Assembly: GCF_011397635.1 (NCBI RefSeq) | Contig: NC_064759.1 | Location: 23,398,428-23,462,427, forward strand | Direction: 5' to 3' | Length of the DNA: 64,000 nt | From: Epinephelus fuscoguttatus | Lineage: Eukaryota; Chordata; Actinopteri; Perciformes; Serranidae | In this document: positions 49,349 through 61,200 of the stretch, piece by piece | Numbering within the stretch: position 1 is the stretch's first letter | How the letters are laid out: every line of letters begins with the position of its first letter | Notes under the pieces: model-generated | What the model saw: the letters and a program-made list of their open reading frames with translations, nothing else | Databases searched by the model: none | Told to the model about the DNA's origin: nothing | Program-made: the position numbers and the translations under genes

Positions 49349-52300
49349 TTTCTACGCATGCAGCGTCTGATGGTTTACAAAACACTGTCCAGAGAAAGTC
49401 AGCGCCACGCTCAGAACTTTCTTCTGAATACTGAGAAATTAATTTTTATTCTGCTTCAATCAACACATCTTTCATCTGCTGGGTTGTCAGCCACAAAATT
49501 CCATTTTCATTCATTACTGTCTCAAAAGCATGGTGATGAGAAAGTGCCTCGCTCCCCAGACAGACTTAGTATTCCTGTACTGAATGTACTCAAGTGCTGT
49601 CAGTCTGCTCACATCTCCTCTGCCAGACAGGCCAATAGAATTAACCCTGGATTAACCCTCCAGGCCCGAGTGCAAGGTAATGGCCTCAGCTAATGGCTGT
49701 GTGTGTCCAATGCCAGGTACCATTGACTCTCGCTGGCACAGTTTGCTCCATCTGAGGGGCAGTACGACAGCATGGCCATCTCAGTACAGCTGGTCGCCCG
49801 AGTGCCACTGCCAGGCTGCTATAATACTCAGCCGCACCATCCCGCTAGGATCATAAGGAGCCCTGCTCTCTGGCCTTGTCTCCATTTTGACAAACATGGG
49901 AAAGCGTCCTTTAGGAGAACATGAGCTTTTTTTTCCTCTTCATCCGGTCCAACAGATATCTTCACACACTTGAGAAAGATTATGTACTGCAAACCCAAAC
50001 AGTTTGTCATTTTTTATCTCAGATTGATTCTACACTTGCAGGACTTTGAGACATTATAGTCAATCATCTAAAACAGAAAACTGGCACTTTTTGAGGCTAT
50101 GACAGGCTTTAGTCCAGTCATACTCTGCTCTGGCAGCTCTCTGCGTGTAGTCACTCTCGTATATAAACAGCTCTCATCCTCAGTTCTTTTGTGCTCATGT
50201 CTTTGCCTGAGGTGAGGGAGTGTAATGCAGGCGGGGGGGGGGGGGGGAGGAAGAGGACTCAAATCAGTCTGAACAAGGAAGTGGTCTCCTCCTCTCTTGT
50301 GGATTAGCTTATTTTAACTGCGGTCAGGCTTTTACACAGACAGTGTGTGTATATGTGGGTGTGAGCAGAAGGGGGGGTCATATAACCCCTGCTGCCATTT
50401 TAGCAGGCCAGAGCCCAGTGAATGTGGAGGTTGGGGAGGGGGCTGTAAATTTTCTCTGAGTCAGGGCAAAGCTGATTGATCTCTGAGTGTAAAATCGATA
50501 AGAAGACACTGTCATTTTTGTAAAGGATGAGTTGGAAAGAGAAAATAAATTAAGACTCCCCAGATCGGGTTGGATGTGCACACACGGAAGCTTTGGTCTC
50601 ATTAATTCAGTGCAGTCAGGTATTTTGGTAACGTTGTGTCCACCGCTTCAATCTCACAGGTGCCTAGCTGTGGCAGGCTCTGCTGCCAGCAGCAGGCCCT
50701 TTATTACACTATGTATATTTCATGCAGAGAAATCAGACACTTGCCCTTGCACCCCCTCCATGTCTTGATTCCTGATTAATCTGTTTTGTTATTTTCAGAA
50801 GTACATCATGCCAGGGGTTGATTAAATCAGGAATTGAAAGCCATTGTCTTTCTTGCATGTCCCTTATCAGAACTAATGTACCGGCTGTGGTCATTTGTCT
50901 TGAGTTGTTATAAGAAATAAAGACTGGTGCACTTTTCTCTTCTGCGAGATATTGCAGGAAGATTAATTTACTACTTCTCATCTCTTAGCTCCTCAGTTTA
51001 CTGTCTGCAATGTCTCCTGTGATATTTTTCATGCTTAGATATGCTGTTTTCACTTATTCATTCCTGTTTCACCTTGATCTTCTCATCTATTATATTACAC
51101 TTCTTCCGAGCACTGAGAGAATATAGTCCTCATGGCCTTATTGGATTGATGGTTACAGAAACCATTGCATAATATCAACTTTCAGTGGGCCATTTTTCAC
51201 CATGTGCCCTCCTATGTTTCATTTGATCAGCGCTCATGATTCGCTTCATGCTCACATCTCCGGCTAGTGTCTTTGTTTATACCCTTGTGCTTTGTGTCAT
51301 GTAGGACATCATTGTCTGAGGCGGCGTATACGTGAGCAGTGCGTGTGTGTGTGTACCTTCCTAGTGGCTTTTATCAGCTGGTCTCTAATGTGTCAGTTGT
51401 TGCTGAGGATCCACTCATCACCCCGCTGTCTCTGCTGTTCAGCGGGGCCATTAAGGACACATCAAGCTATCAGGATGCAGCTCTTGGGGACTGGCAGGCA
51501 TAAAATACACCCTTTGGCCTCACTCTGAGTAATCCTCAGGTCAGAGGGGCTTTGCATATAGCTGGGGGCTTTAGAGCAAGCGGGACAGAAACCTGACAGG
51601 TTGAAGACTTAAAGAGTCACACATCATATGTGTGAGTCAACTTTTTCGGTTTACAGACCTTGTGGATTTTTAAAGGCATGACCTTGTGGACAGACGAAGT
51701 GTAGTGTTTGCTCTGAGTTTCATATATCTCTTGACTACACTTGAGAGGAGCAAGACTAACTGGACCAGGTTTATCTGGATGTATAAAACAAAGCAATCAG
51801 AAATGCCCAAGAGGTTCAGAGACATCTGTGTTTTGCAAACCAAGAGAGTAATTCTTTAAACCACAGCAGTGAAAGGAGATAATTTGTATGTGAAATACTC
51901 ATTTAATTCACATTCACTAAGCAGGTTATCAAATTAAATCAGGGCTCTGTTAGGCCTGCCACTTGGGCTTTTGGGCCCGGCTTCATGTGTAAAATTGGCC
52001 AACAAGAGATTTGGGGGAGCGCTTTGCACGCCCCTGTCACGTCATCTCTTGGCTCCCCTCAGGAGGCCGATCCCAGGGTCAGTGCTTGTGGAGAGATGCC
52101 TCTATGGACTGCCACAGGGAGACAGGGCCACAACACCACCTCCAGCTGGGCAACTTATTACAGCCCCGGTCTTTCTCACCCCCTCCTCACCTGCCCCATC
52201 CATTCACAACATCATCAAGCCATCACATATTCATGAAGCTGTGGGCTGGTGGAGTGTGTGTTTGTGAGGGATGGGTGGCGGTGGTGGCGGGTGGGGGGGT

Positions 52301-54912
52301 TACCAGTGCGGTGACACTGTGCGGTGGTTGTGGCAATGGTGCAGTGGTTGGGAGAGTGCAGTTGGAGACTGTAGGGGGGTGAGTCTGCAGGTGGCTGTCA
52401 CATCCGTAATTGCCTCATACTTCCCTCTGCAGCGTAAAATTGTTTTCATTATGTGTCATGCACACAGTGCCAGGCAAGGGCCCCTTGAGAGCATTCCCAA
52501 GAGCCAGAGGGAGGAGGCACTCCACTTAAACAGCCGCTTAGCTTCAAATAAGAAAGGAGAAAAGGAGCGGAGAGAGGAGGTGGAGGAGGAGGACAGGAGA
52601 GAGGGAAGGGGTGTGGAAAAAACAGAGGAAGCTCATCATTAACTGTGTTCGAACAACAGCAGACAAGTGTGAGCTCATGCACAAAAACCAGGCAGAGCTT
52701 ATCCTAAACATCTCAGTTACCAGGGGGGAGTTGTGTGGCTTCAACCACACTGTGAGCTCCTGGAGGGCTTCCGTGGTCAGAGGGGGGAGACAAACAAGGA
52801 GCGGGAAAAGAAAAGGAGAAAAAGTTTCCACCTGACTGGAGTTCCCATGGTTTGCCATGCAGGAGGGTAAGCAGGTTTCAGCAATAAACTCAGGCATTGT
52901 CAGGCAATAATGCTCAGTCAGGTCCCTCCATTGGGATTCAAGGGTGTCTTTTTCTCTGCTCCCTGCGCTGCACTAATCACAGGCCTACTTTGTTTAATTG
53001 CAGCAAAAGGGAGAAAATGTGTTCAAGAAGTCATCCTAATCCCTCCCCTTTACCCCCTGCTCCCTCACAACAGCCCCAGCTTTGCTCCTCCATACTCTGT
53101 CCCTCTCTCCTGCTCCCCACCCCCTTTTCCTTTTTTAATGAGTTGTGGAACTTTACAGAGACAACAAACAGCACCACCATGATAAATAAAGGAAAGAGCA
53201 GAGGGGGAGTGGGATAGGTAAGGGCCTGAGGTGTTGGCTGGTTATCTATGGAGGAAAAAAAAAACACTTCCGCTGGATTCAAGTGCTTGCAACAAGTGCC
53301 ATTACAGTAGTTTTTGGATGCTGCTGATGCACAGGAGGTGGGGTGTAGGAGGATCAGATGGAAAATAAATCCTGCATGCAGCTAGCTGCTGGTAGCCCAT
53401 TGGGCATGCAGCCTCAGAATAATCATCTCTGTAAAAGCATGTCAAAGCTCCCTCAATGGACACAAATTCGCTCCTTCTATTTTTCAATCACAGATTTAGA
53501 AACTTAAGGTGCTGTTCATTGTACTTGATGACTCTGGGGTCACAGGCGCCAGGGGGGCAAGGGAGGGGATTTATCAATCAGGACTCCTCGTCTTTCTAAG
53601 GCTGAATAAAAAGCGACCCATGAAGAGACAAACCAGTCCCCTTTTAACCGAAGGCTTTTCTTATTCATTAGATCCGGATTCTGGCTTCTCCCTCTACCTC
53701 CTTTTCTAGAGAACGAGGCATCTCAAGCATAGAAAACCACTCAGTGGAAGGAGGCAAAATTCAAATAGATCCCTGAACTAAGGTTCAAGATAACGTCATA
53801 GGCTGTCCTCTATGACTGAATGAGTTAAAGTAATAATAACTATTATAATCAGATACGTTTGATCAGTGAAGAGCTCATCACTTAAAATACAAACTCCACA
53901 AATGTCGATATGAAATAGTGTAAGAAAATATTGCCACTATAAATATCCAAGGATTAACAGAAAAAATAATCTATTTTAAAAAATAGTCTGTCGTCATTTG
54001 CCTTCATGATCATTTCACTGTCAGTCACTCTGCTTTTACTTTCTGGCTGATAGAAGGAATATTCAAAAAGGAAGAAAGGTGTAAATACAAGATATATATA
54101 CAGGACACAGTATGAAAACTTTTCCACCAACTCCTGGACAATTGTAGCCACCGTACAATCTCCTCCATCAACATAATTTAGTAAATGTAATCTTCATCAA
54201 CAACATTAACAAGAAAAAAATTAAATACATTTTGAGCAATTAACTACACTGTGCAAGCTGTAGTCATCGCTTCCTATGACGCTTTGTTATAATTTCAACA
54301 GTCCCATACCAGCTTTTATTCATGTTTTAGGGAAATCAAATCCAAGTTATCTCATACTGTTGCAAATGAAAGCGCAAATCATCCCCATAATTATCCAAAA
54401 AAAATGTGATTTTGTAAAACTTCAAAGTGTTATTTCCTGTTTTCTGCAACCAAACAGTCACTTTTAGGCTCTGGAGAAAGACATAAAACATCAATTAACA
54501 GCACACTGTTTAAAGATTTTGACTTAATTTTGAATGGGAACAACAGTAAGAATTCAATAAGCAATCTTTTTCTTAAAGGGATGTTACAGAGAGCCTTCTG
54601 GCCTAAGTGGATGAGGGTTTAGATGAGAAAATCCACCCTAAGTAAACGACTTCCCATGTGACCTGGGGCAAGTCACTTAACCTCTGTCTTCATGCCCACC
54701 ACCCAAGTTTAAACAAGAGGATTGCTCAGTTCCATCCCCATCCACTCCTCGAGTCCCCTTAGACCAAATCATTTTGCTCACAGTGAAAAGCTCTCAACAC
54801 AGAGCTCTCAGAGTAAACAAATATACCATTTTTATTACAATGTGCAACCTCTGACAACAGTTAAAGGTCACATCTGAAATGTAAATAACCCTGCTGACAT
54901 TGCTGCGAATGA
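49349..54912. other. Gene-free desert segment, partly GC-rich
   Basis: No coding exon recognised. GC-richer, repeat-poor parts at about 49,640-49,860, 51,240-51,560 and 51,960-53,220 contain many overlapping open frames on both strands with no similarity. A G15 run lies at 50,233-50,247 and a purine-rich GAGGA tract at about 52,555-52,615. Confidence 0.35.
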
Positions 54913-55400
54913 TTGCTGTTTCTAATCTATTTTAACCACTTAAAAATTATGCAAAATGTGCTCCTGCTGTGGTTTAATCTGTTGAACCAACATTTTAAAG
55001 TTAATGTGTGTCTCTTCCTCTCGCAACAACAAGAGAATCTGGTGCTGTGGTCATCTTATGATATTTGCATTATCTTTATTTTTGTGATCCATCCTCCTGG
55101 TTTGTTCCTTAACTTTTGTGAATCTACAAGAGACTGTTGCAAGCCAATGAGGGCCACCGATGCCTGTGAATGTAGCATTATGGCCCAATCTCTTTCTCAC
55201 TCCCTGAAAGACTGTTTAAATGGTTTGGTTTATTATTGCCCAAGGAAGGCTAAAGGCTTCTGTCAGCATTTGGGAGAGGGGAATCACTGCCTCTTAACTG
55301 GACAGCTGTTCCGGCCTTACCCCACTTTTCATATGGATATGTATGTTAATGACAGGCAATGGACTGGAGATGAAGAGGCCTGAGCGCTAGGCCCTCTCTT
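54913..55400. promoter_or_regulatory. Candidate conserved non-coding block with a chance-like open frame
   Basis: A plus-strand frame of 156 codons runs 54,913-55,383, but its residues resemble no family I know and it has neither a typical start context nor splice-bounded structure. The 3' two thirds (about 55,130-55,390) are balanced, repeat-free sequence of the kind seen in conserved non-coding elements. Confidence 0.3.
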
Positions 55401-56955
55401 CAGCGCACTTCTAAAGCTTCCACAAAAGGAGCAGTAAAAGAGGCTGCAATGGTGAAGCTCCCACTTTTGTGCCCTGAATTAGTTCTGCAAGCAATGAAAG
55501 TGATCTTTTCTGGACGACAGGGGAAGTCTGCCGATGGCTGGACCAGCTCATTAGCACAAAAGTCTGTTGGGACATATAATTGACTGATGCAGATCCCCCG
55601 CCTGTCACAACACAGCACAGGCTGTGGGACCAGAGCACATACTGAAAAAACACCTTTCCTCTTCAAAAACTCACCTAACAGTTTACATTAGAGCAGCCCT
55701 CCCCCCCTATCTTTAGGTGCTGTTGTGTTTACTTCCTTCATGCAAATGTTGCATCCCGCAGCCTGCTGACAGCTATGGAGCGCTGCTTCCTGTTGCTGTC
55801 AGCGCTGTTGATATCACCTCTATTGACTTTACCCAGTGGGAAGAGCTAAACAGATATCACAACCTGTGTTTGGGAGTGCTCTATTTTAAGTCCTCTAGAA
55901 AATTACAAAATTTTGACATTTCCCTATCATTTATTTCAATCCATTACCATGCTATGGAATATATAGAATAATGTGTAGATTTCATTTGTCAGTAGAGATC
56001 CAGTTTTGCGACAAATAGTGTGAATGTTTGGATTTTGTTGTCATGTATTGTGTGGATATTTACTTTGTAGATGCAAATAAAAAGAGGATGAAATAACTAA
56101 TATGTGCATCTACTGGAATATCAAAATCACTTTCCTGATATGCAGCAGAAATCTCTCTCTTTTTGTTTCATTTATAGACTGGAGACCGGAGTAACAAACA
56201 TGCTCAGCACACCAGAAGCCCCTAATGGCTGCATCATGGTTAAATTGACTGGAAAATGCCGTTTTAATTTCCATGTTAATTGAAATGGACTAATTGTTAA
56301 TATATTCTGAGAGCAAAGTACCAAAACGGAATAATTTTCCCAAAATTTAATCCATTTAGAAATGGCTTTGGAACCGATCGTGGTTTCAGAATGTTTGTCT
56401 GGCCATGCATTAAAAATGAATCGAAGATAACGAAATAATTCAAGTCTCATAAAGTTATTTTAACTTTTTGCACGGCAGACATTAATAGAATTTGTTTCTA
56501 GTTAAATTCAGAGACTTGGGACAGTGTAAAGGAGTCCACTTGAAAACAATTGCCTTTGTTTTTCCATTTTTTAGCAAAAGAATTTTGTCAAGCAGCTAAA
56601 TAGGGTATTCTTCATGGTCTCCCTTCTTCACAGGCAACTATAGAAATTAGCCCTACGTTTCTCGGCTCTCACACATGGATACACACGCTTGCATGGACAC
56701 AAGAAAAATTTCTTTTCTTCTGTCAGCATTCCTGGCCAACAATGGCTAGATTAGTGGACGTGAGGGCCCCCTCGGGGGCACGTATTGTGGCACAGAATAC
56801 CCTCGGCAGGAACAGCTGGTAGGGGTTAATGGCTACTGAACCTCTCAGCCGGAGCCCTTTCTCTATTGTGTGTTCCGCTCATGGGAAGGAAGGGGGCCAC
56901 TGACAGCTTCTGGGGTGTGAGGAACCCACAGAACAGCACCCGGGTCACCCCAAAT
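55401..56955. other. Gene-free desert segment
   Basis: No gene recognised. AT-balanced block at about 56,160-56,460 with several ATTA cores. Confidence 0.3.
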
Positions 56956-56979
56956 GGGGAGCAGGGCAGAGGGTGGGGG
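56956..56979 (+). other. Potential G-quadruplex motif
   Basis: Four G tracts (GGGG, GGG, GGG, GGGGG) are separated by loops of 4, 4 and 1 bases, meeting the usual G3+N1-7 rule. More G tracts follow to about 57,000. Confidence 0.6.
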
Positions 56980-57689
56980 AAGGAGTAAGGGGGAGGGGGA
57001 CCTTGATGCTGAGGGTGGTAGGATGGTGGCAATGGGGAAGTCTCTGTGGACTAGGGACCAAAAGCTGCACATCAACACAGCCAACAGTAGAATTAGCATC
57101 AGTGTATATTCAGCAGATAACAATAAGGGCTGGACAATGGGAGGGGCAAACTGTACACAAGGGGGGGGGGGAGTCGGCTCTGCAGAGGCTAAGGTGACAT
57201 CAACACATCATGTGATTTGATGTTTACATGAAAAAAAGCACAAGCAGTTAATTACCAATCATTTTCATTGCAAGATTTTAGATGCACGCTTCAAAACAAC
57301 TAAAGAATAATTCTTAAAATACTATCACTGTTTAAATATTTTCACTCTTTGATGGTAATGTTGGTTTTGTTTTGTATTTTTATTTGAGTAATCATGTGAA
57401 AACAGTGCAGGATAATGAGTCTGCCAGTTTGTATGTAAATGTATACTGGAAAGAAAAGAAAAAAAACACTTTCAGACAGCATTGTCAGGCTCCCTCTCAC
57501 ACAAATGATGTCTGTTTTGCAGTCTTAATGATTCCTCATTTCGGTGATAGCCTGATGTGATCTAGGGCTGGGGTCACTCTGCTGGGGCTTCTATCCTCTG
57601 TAATGGCCCCACACATTAGTATTCAAAGCTGAGGATACACAGGAGTAAGCAGTCCTCAGATGCTGCCTCTTGGCTGTCTGTGTGTTTCA

Positions 57690-58210
57690 GCCATAAGAGC
57701 AGCTCTCCCCTGCAGTCCTGATGTGTGTGTGTGTGTGTGGCCTGTGTCGCCTTGTCTCGTCAGCATCACAGGGCTCGGAGCCTTGCCACCCAGAGGAGCC
57801 CCTCTGTCAGGGCCAGAGGGACTGCACCTCGGATTTAATCCCTCAGCTACTCACCCCCCGCTGGGCAGCGTGGAGAAGCCCTTCTCCCTGATCCATCCAA
57901 GCCCCTCACACCAGCGGCCACACTCATTAGACGGCTGATTATGATAGTGTGCCGGTGTAATGTTTAATCGAGTCTGACACCTGATTCGCCATGTTACAAA
58001 TCCTGTCATGCAAATTGAGCCATTTGTGTTGTTTGATATGGAGAGATGGGCTATGAAATGAAAGACTAGCCCTGAAATGAGGCACGGGGGACGTGTGCCC
58101 TCTGCTCCTGCCGCTGTGATTACAAAGATGAGAACAAGCATCTTTTTCCGTGCTTGGGGTATGGCGTTGGGCCGGGACACATTAAATTAACATGGTGTTT
58201 TTCTCCCCGC
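57690..58210. promoter_or_regulatory. Candidate enhancer block with octamer motif
   Basis: A repeat-poor block containing ATTAGACGGCTGATTATGAT (57926 onward), TTTAATCG and a perfect octamer ATGCAAAT (58008-58015), the POU-factor site, followed by CATTTGTGTTG. Inferred enhancer; conservation and activity unknown. Confidence 0.35.
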
Positions 58211-61200
58211 AGGAATCAGGAAAAGCAGCCTATCACTGAGAAAATGTCTCATCACCTCCTACAAACAAGAGCAGGATAATGGGCCTCTGGGAGCATGTTC
58301 TTTGAAATCACGCCAGTCTGTGACAACTGATGTAAATAATTCAAACGTCCTCAGCCTCTCAGGTTTGGAGCCTTTGCATGATCGAAGCAATATAGCATCT
58401 TATGTGGCTCCAAATCAGTGTATAAGTGAAATATTTCTACAGCAAAGCAAATGTGATTTCAATCTTTTTAATAGAAGTAAAGGAATCATTGGCATGCTGT
58501 GGGAAAGTCTTTCAATTTCATTGCAAAGACAAAACAAATTGCTGATCTGAGTGCTGTATTCATTTGAAATTGTAGGGGGTTGGTTGACATACAGATGGGA
58601 TAAATTAAATGGGGGAAGTGCACAACTTGCCATTTTTCGCTGCCCTGTAATGACACCTGTTTTAAGAATGACCACTCCTCATCTGTAGCAAAAAGTGACA
58701 GTCCGAACAAGTGCTCTCATGTGGCCTCACTTATCAGCCCCCTTACTGTAAACATTTCATTTCCTCGTGCTGTCAGAAATGTCTTTGTTGCTGCTGGTTG
58801 TTGCTTGGGCTTTAATCTGAAAGACAAAGTCAGCCAGATAGCCCCCGCTTTCTATTTGTCTCTCGGCTTCCTCCTCTCTCATCTCTTGTGACAACCTTGT
58901 CTTTAGAGCGGCTTGAGTTCATGTTCCAGTATTTCTTGCCCTTTATTCAGGGTGCAAAGGTCCTCTGAAATATGTTCTTTTAAGTGGCTCACTGTTTGTC
59001 TCTTTGTCAGTCTGAGGTTACAGTGCTGATGTTTATCTCCCGGTCAACAATGGATTACATTACCACAAACACTGTCAGATGCCTTCAGTCACACACAGGG
59101 ACTTTTTTTATATTCCCTCCTGTGAGGATATTTGTGCAAATTAAACACTGCCATGATTTCAGCGTCTCTGGGCAGACGGCCAGAACTCAGTTGTGAGTTA
59201 TTGCAGCAGCAGAAGCCTTTTATGTGAGTCAATTTGCGTTTCAGTGGAAATCTACCTGTTTTTACAAGTCATCTCCTCTGAGAAACACCTGTACTGAGCA
59301 ACAGGCTCATTGTTTTCCTCTCAGCCACATCGTAAAGATTGAGAGACCAGTGAGACAACACCAGGCAGGTTTGCTGAATCACTCATCCTTCCTGGCGCCA
59401 CTCGGCTGACTGAGGAGTTCCTGTCAGAAACACTCCATCATGAGTGATGTTGGACTAGAGAACTTGTAACTTGTTAGTACCATTATATTGAGCTTTTTTG
59501 CTACACAGGAAACATAGGCTCATCTTTGGGAGCCATTAGGATATAAAGTCACTGTGATTGATGATTGCCGAATTTCCATTTTTTTCATTACTCAGTGGGT
59601 TATGTGGCAAAATACAAATGATTTATCTATTTATTGAATATTTTTGGTAAATGGGGATTTTACTGATTGTCAGGTAGATCTGTGCACACAATTTGAATAC
59701 ATCCAAAAAAATTTAATACATAGCATTTCTGGGTAAAAACTGGGTTCAGTCAGACATTATATTTTCAAAAGTTATTGTGAAGGACAACAATTTCTCTCCA
59801 ACAGGCAGCACAAACACACTGTGACTTATTTTCAGCCTAAGTTACAGTCAAGCTCCTTTTACCCGTAGTTTGTGGAGTATAAAATAGTGACTTGCTCTTT
59901 TCTGTTAAATATAAATGTTACTGTTTTCCCAAACTGCCCAGAATATTGTAAAGTTATTGATTAGTTGTCATGTTTGACGGCTCTTATTGATGGCACAAGA
60001 ATGTGAAAGTAGCCCGCAACCTGGATGTAAAGATCAGGATTTATTGCCTAGAATCTCTTGAACAATTTTATCAAAAGCCCATTCCACTGTGACATTTTTT
60101 TTCTCCCATAAATCAGCGAGGGGAAATCTATCAGTGGACAGTAGTGAGAGATAGATGAGCAGGGGGATGAGAGGGTCAGCAGAGATTTTTCACTGGTCCT
60201 CCCCGTCACAGCCGCAGCCTCACTTTTTCACCTTTATGAATTGGTCTTTTACTGACTGGCCGGGCTTTTAATTTGTTCCACACACTCGAAGGGAAAAAAA
60301 ACTCTGAACATTTAGACTTTGCACATAAGATAATGTATTGATTGTTAAAGCACTGGTGCAGTGGGTCTCTGGCTCATATTTAGATAGCACAAACTTTAGA
60401 TAAATGGTTCTCGGGAGATGGATCAACCCCTATATTATTAATATCCTGGATATATTCCACTTTGGCAGCAAAGATATGAAGCATCAGGGGTCTTAATATG
60501 TGTAATTTGTAAAATCCCCCCAGTGTAAATTCAAATCGGTTACATAAAGAGACTAGCAAACAGACAGAGTTTGTGTAGCAGTTATGCAGTAATGACAAGG
60601 TAGTAATGTATGGCATTATTAGTCAGATATGCATCCTTGTCCTCAGGCACATGCAAGAGAAATTGCATTTCTCAATCCGGGGAGAAGTATTCAGGGTGAG
60701 GCATCTGCTGGGAAAATAAAGGGAAAGCACGCACACAGCAGCACTTAGTCAGGTGAGGCTCATTTTGTTTTAATTGTATCAAATTGAGCCTTTAAAAAGA
60801 TGCATATTTGTGCCACAGTAGCCTTAAGCTGAAACTCTTTAGGTGTTTTAAATGGGAGCTGTTTAGCAACGAAAGCATTTCTTTCATTAGAAATAATCCA
60901 GACATGGTGTATTGTCTTTTTAGAAACAGTATCGTGTTGACCCTGAAAGTTTCCTCCTTTTTTTCCCCTTTTATTTGATGGATTTATTTCTTTGTCATTA
61001 CTCTCAGTGCTGTGTTGGTGCACCTATAGTCCATCCACCCAATCTGACTTGATTGAAGGCCTTCATTTGCTATGCGGCCATGTAAAGCAGAAGCCTTGAA
61101 ATATCACACTGACCTTGGTGTTCCTTTCTGATTCATTTTTCCCTGACACCCTGTCCTCAGATGGGATTTCTCAATAGTTAGACATCCGACTGATATACTT

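Noticed and set aside
51971-53282. Cluster of overlapping open frames on both strands
   Set aside because: GC-rich, low-complexity sequence lacking stops in several frames; no conserved motif in any of them.
54913-55383. 156-codon plus-strand open frame
   Set aside because: The residues show no recognisable domain, the first part is AT-rich Leu/Phe/Ile text, and there is no promoter or splice context; more likely a chance frame over a non-coding block.
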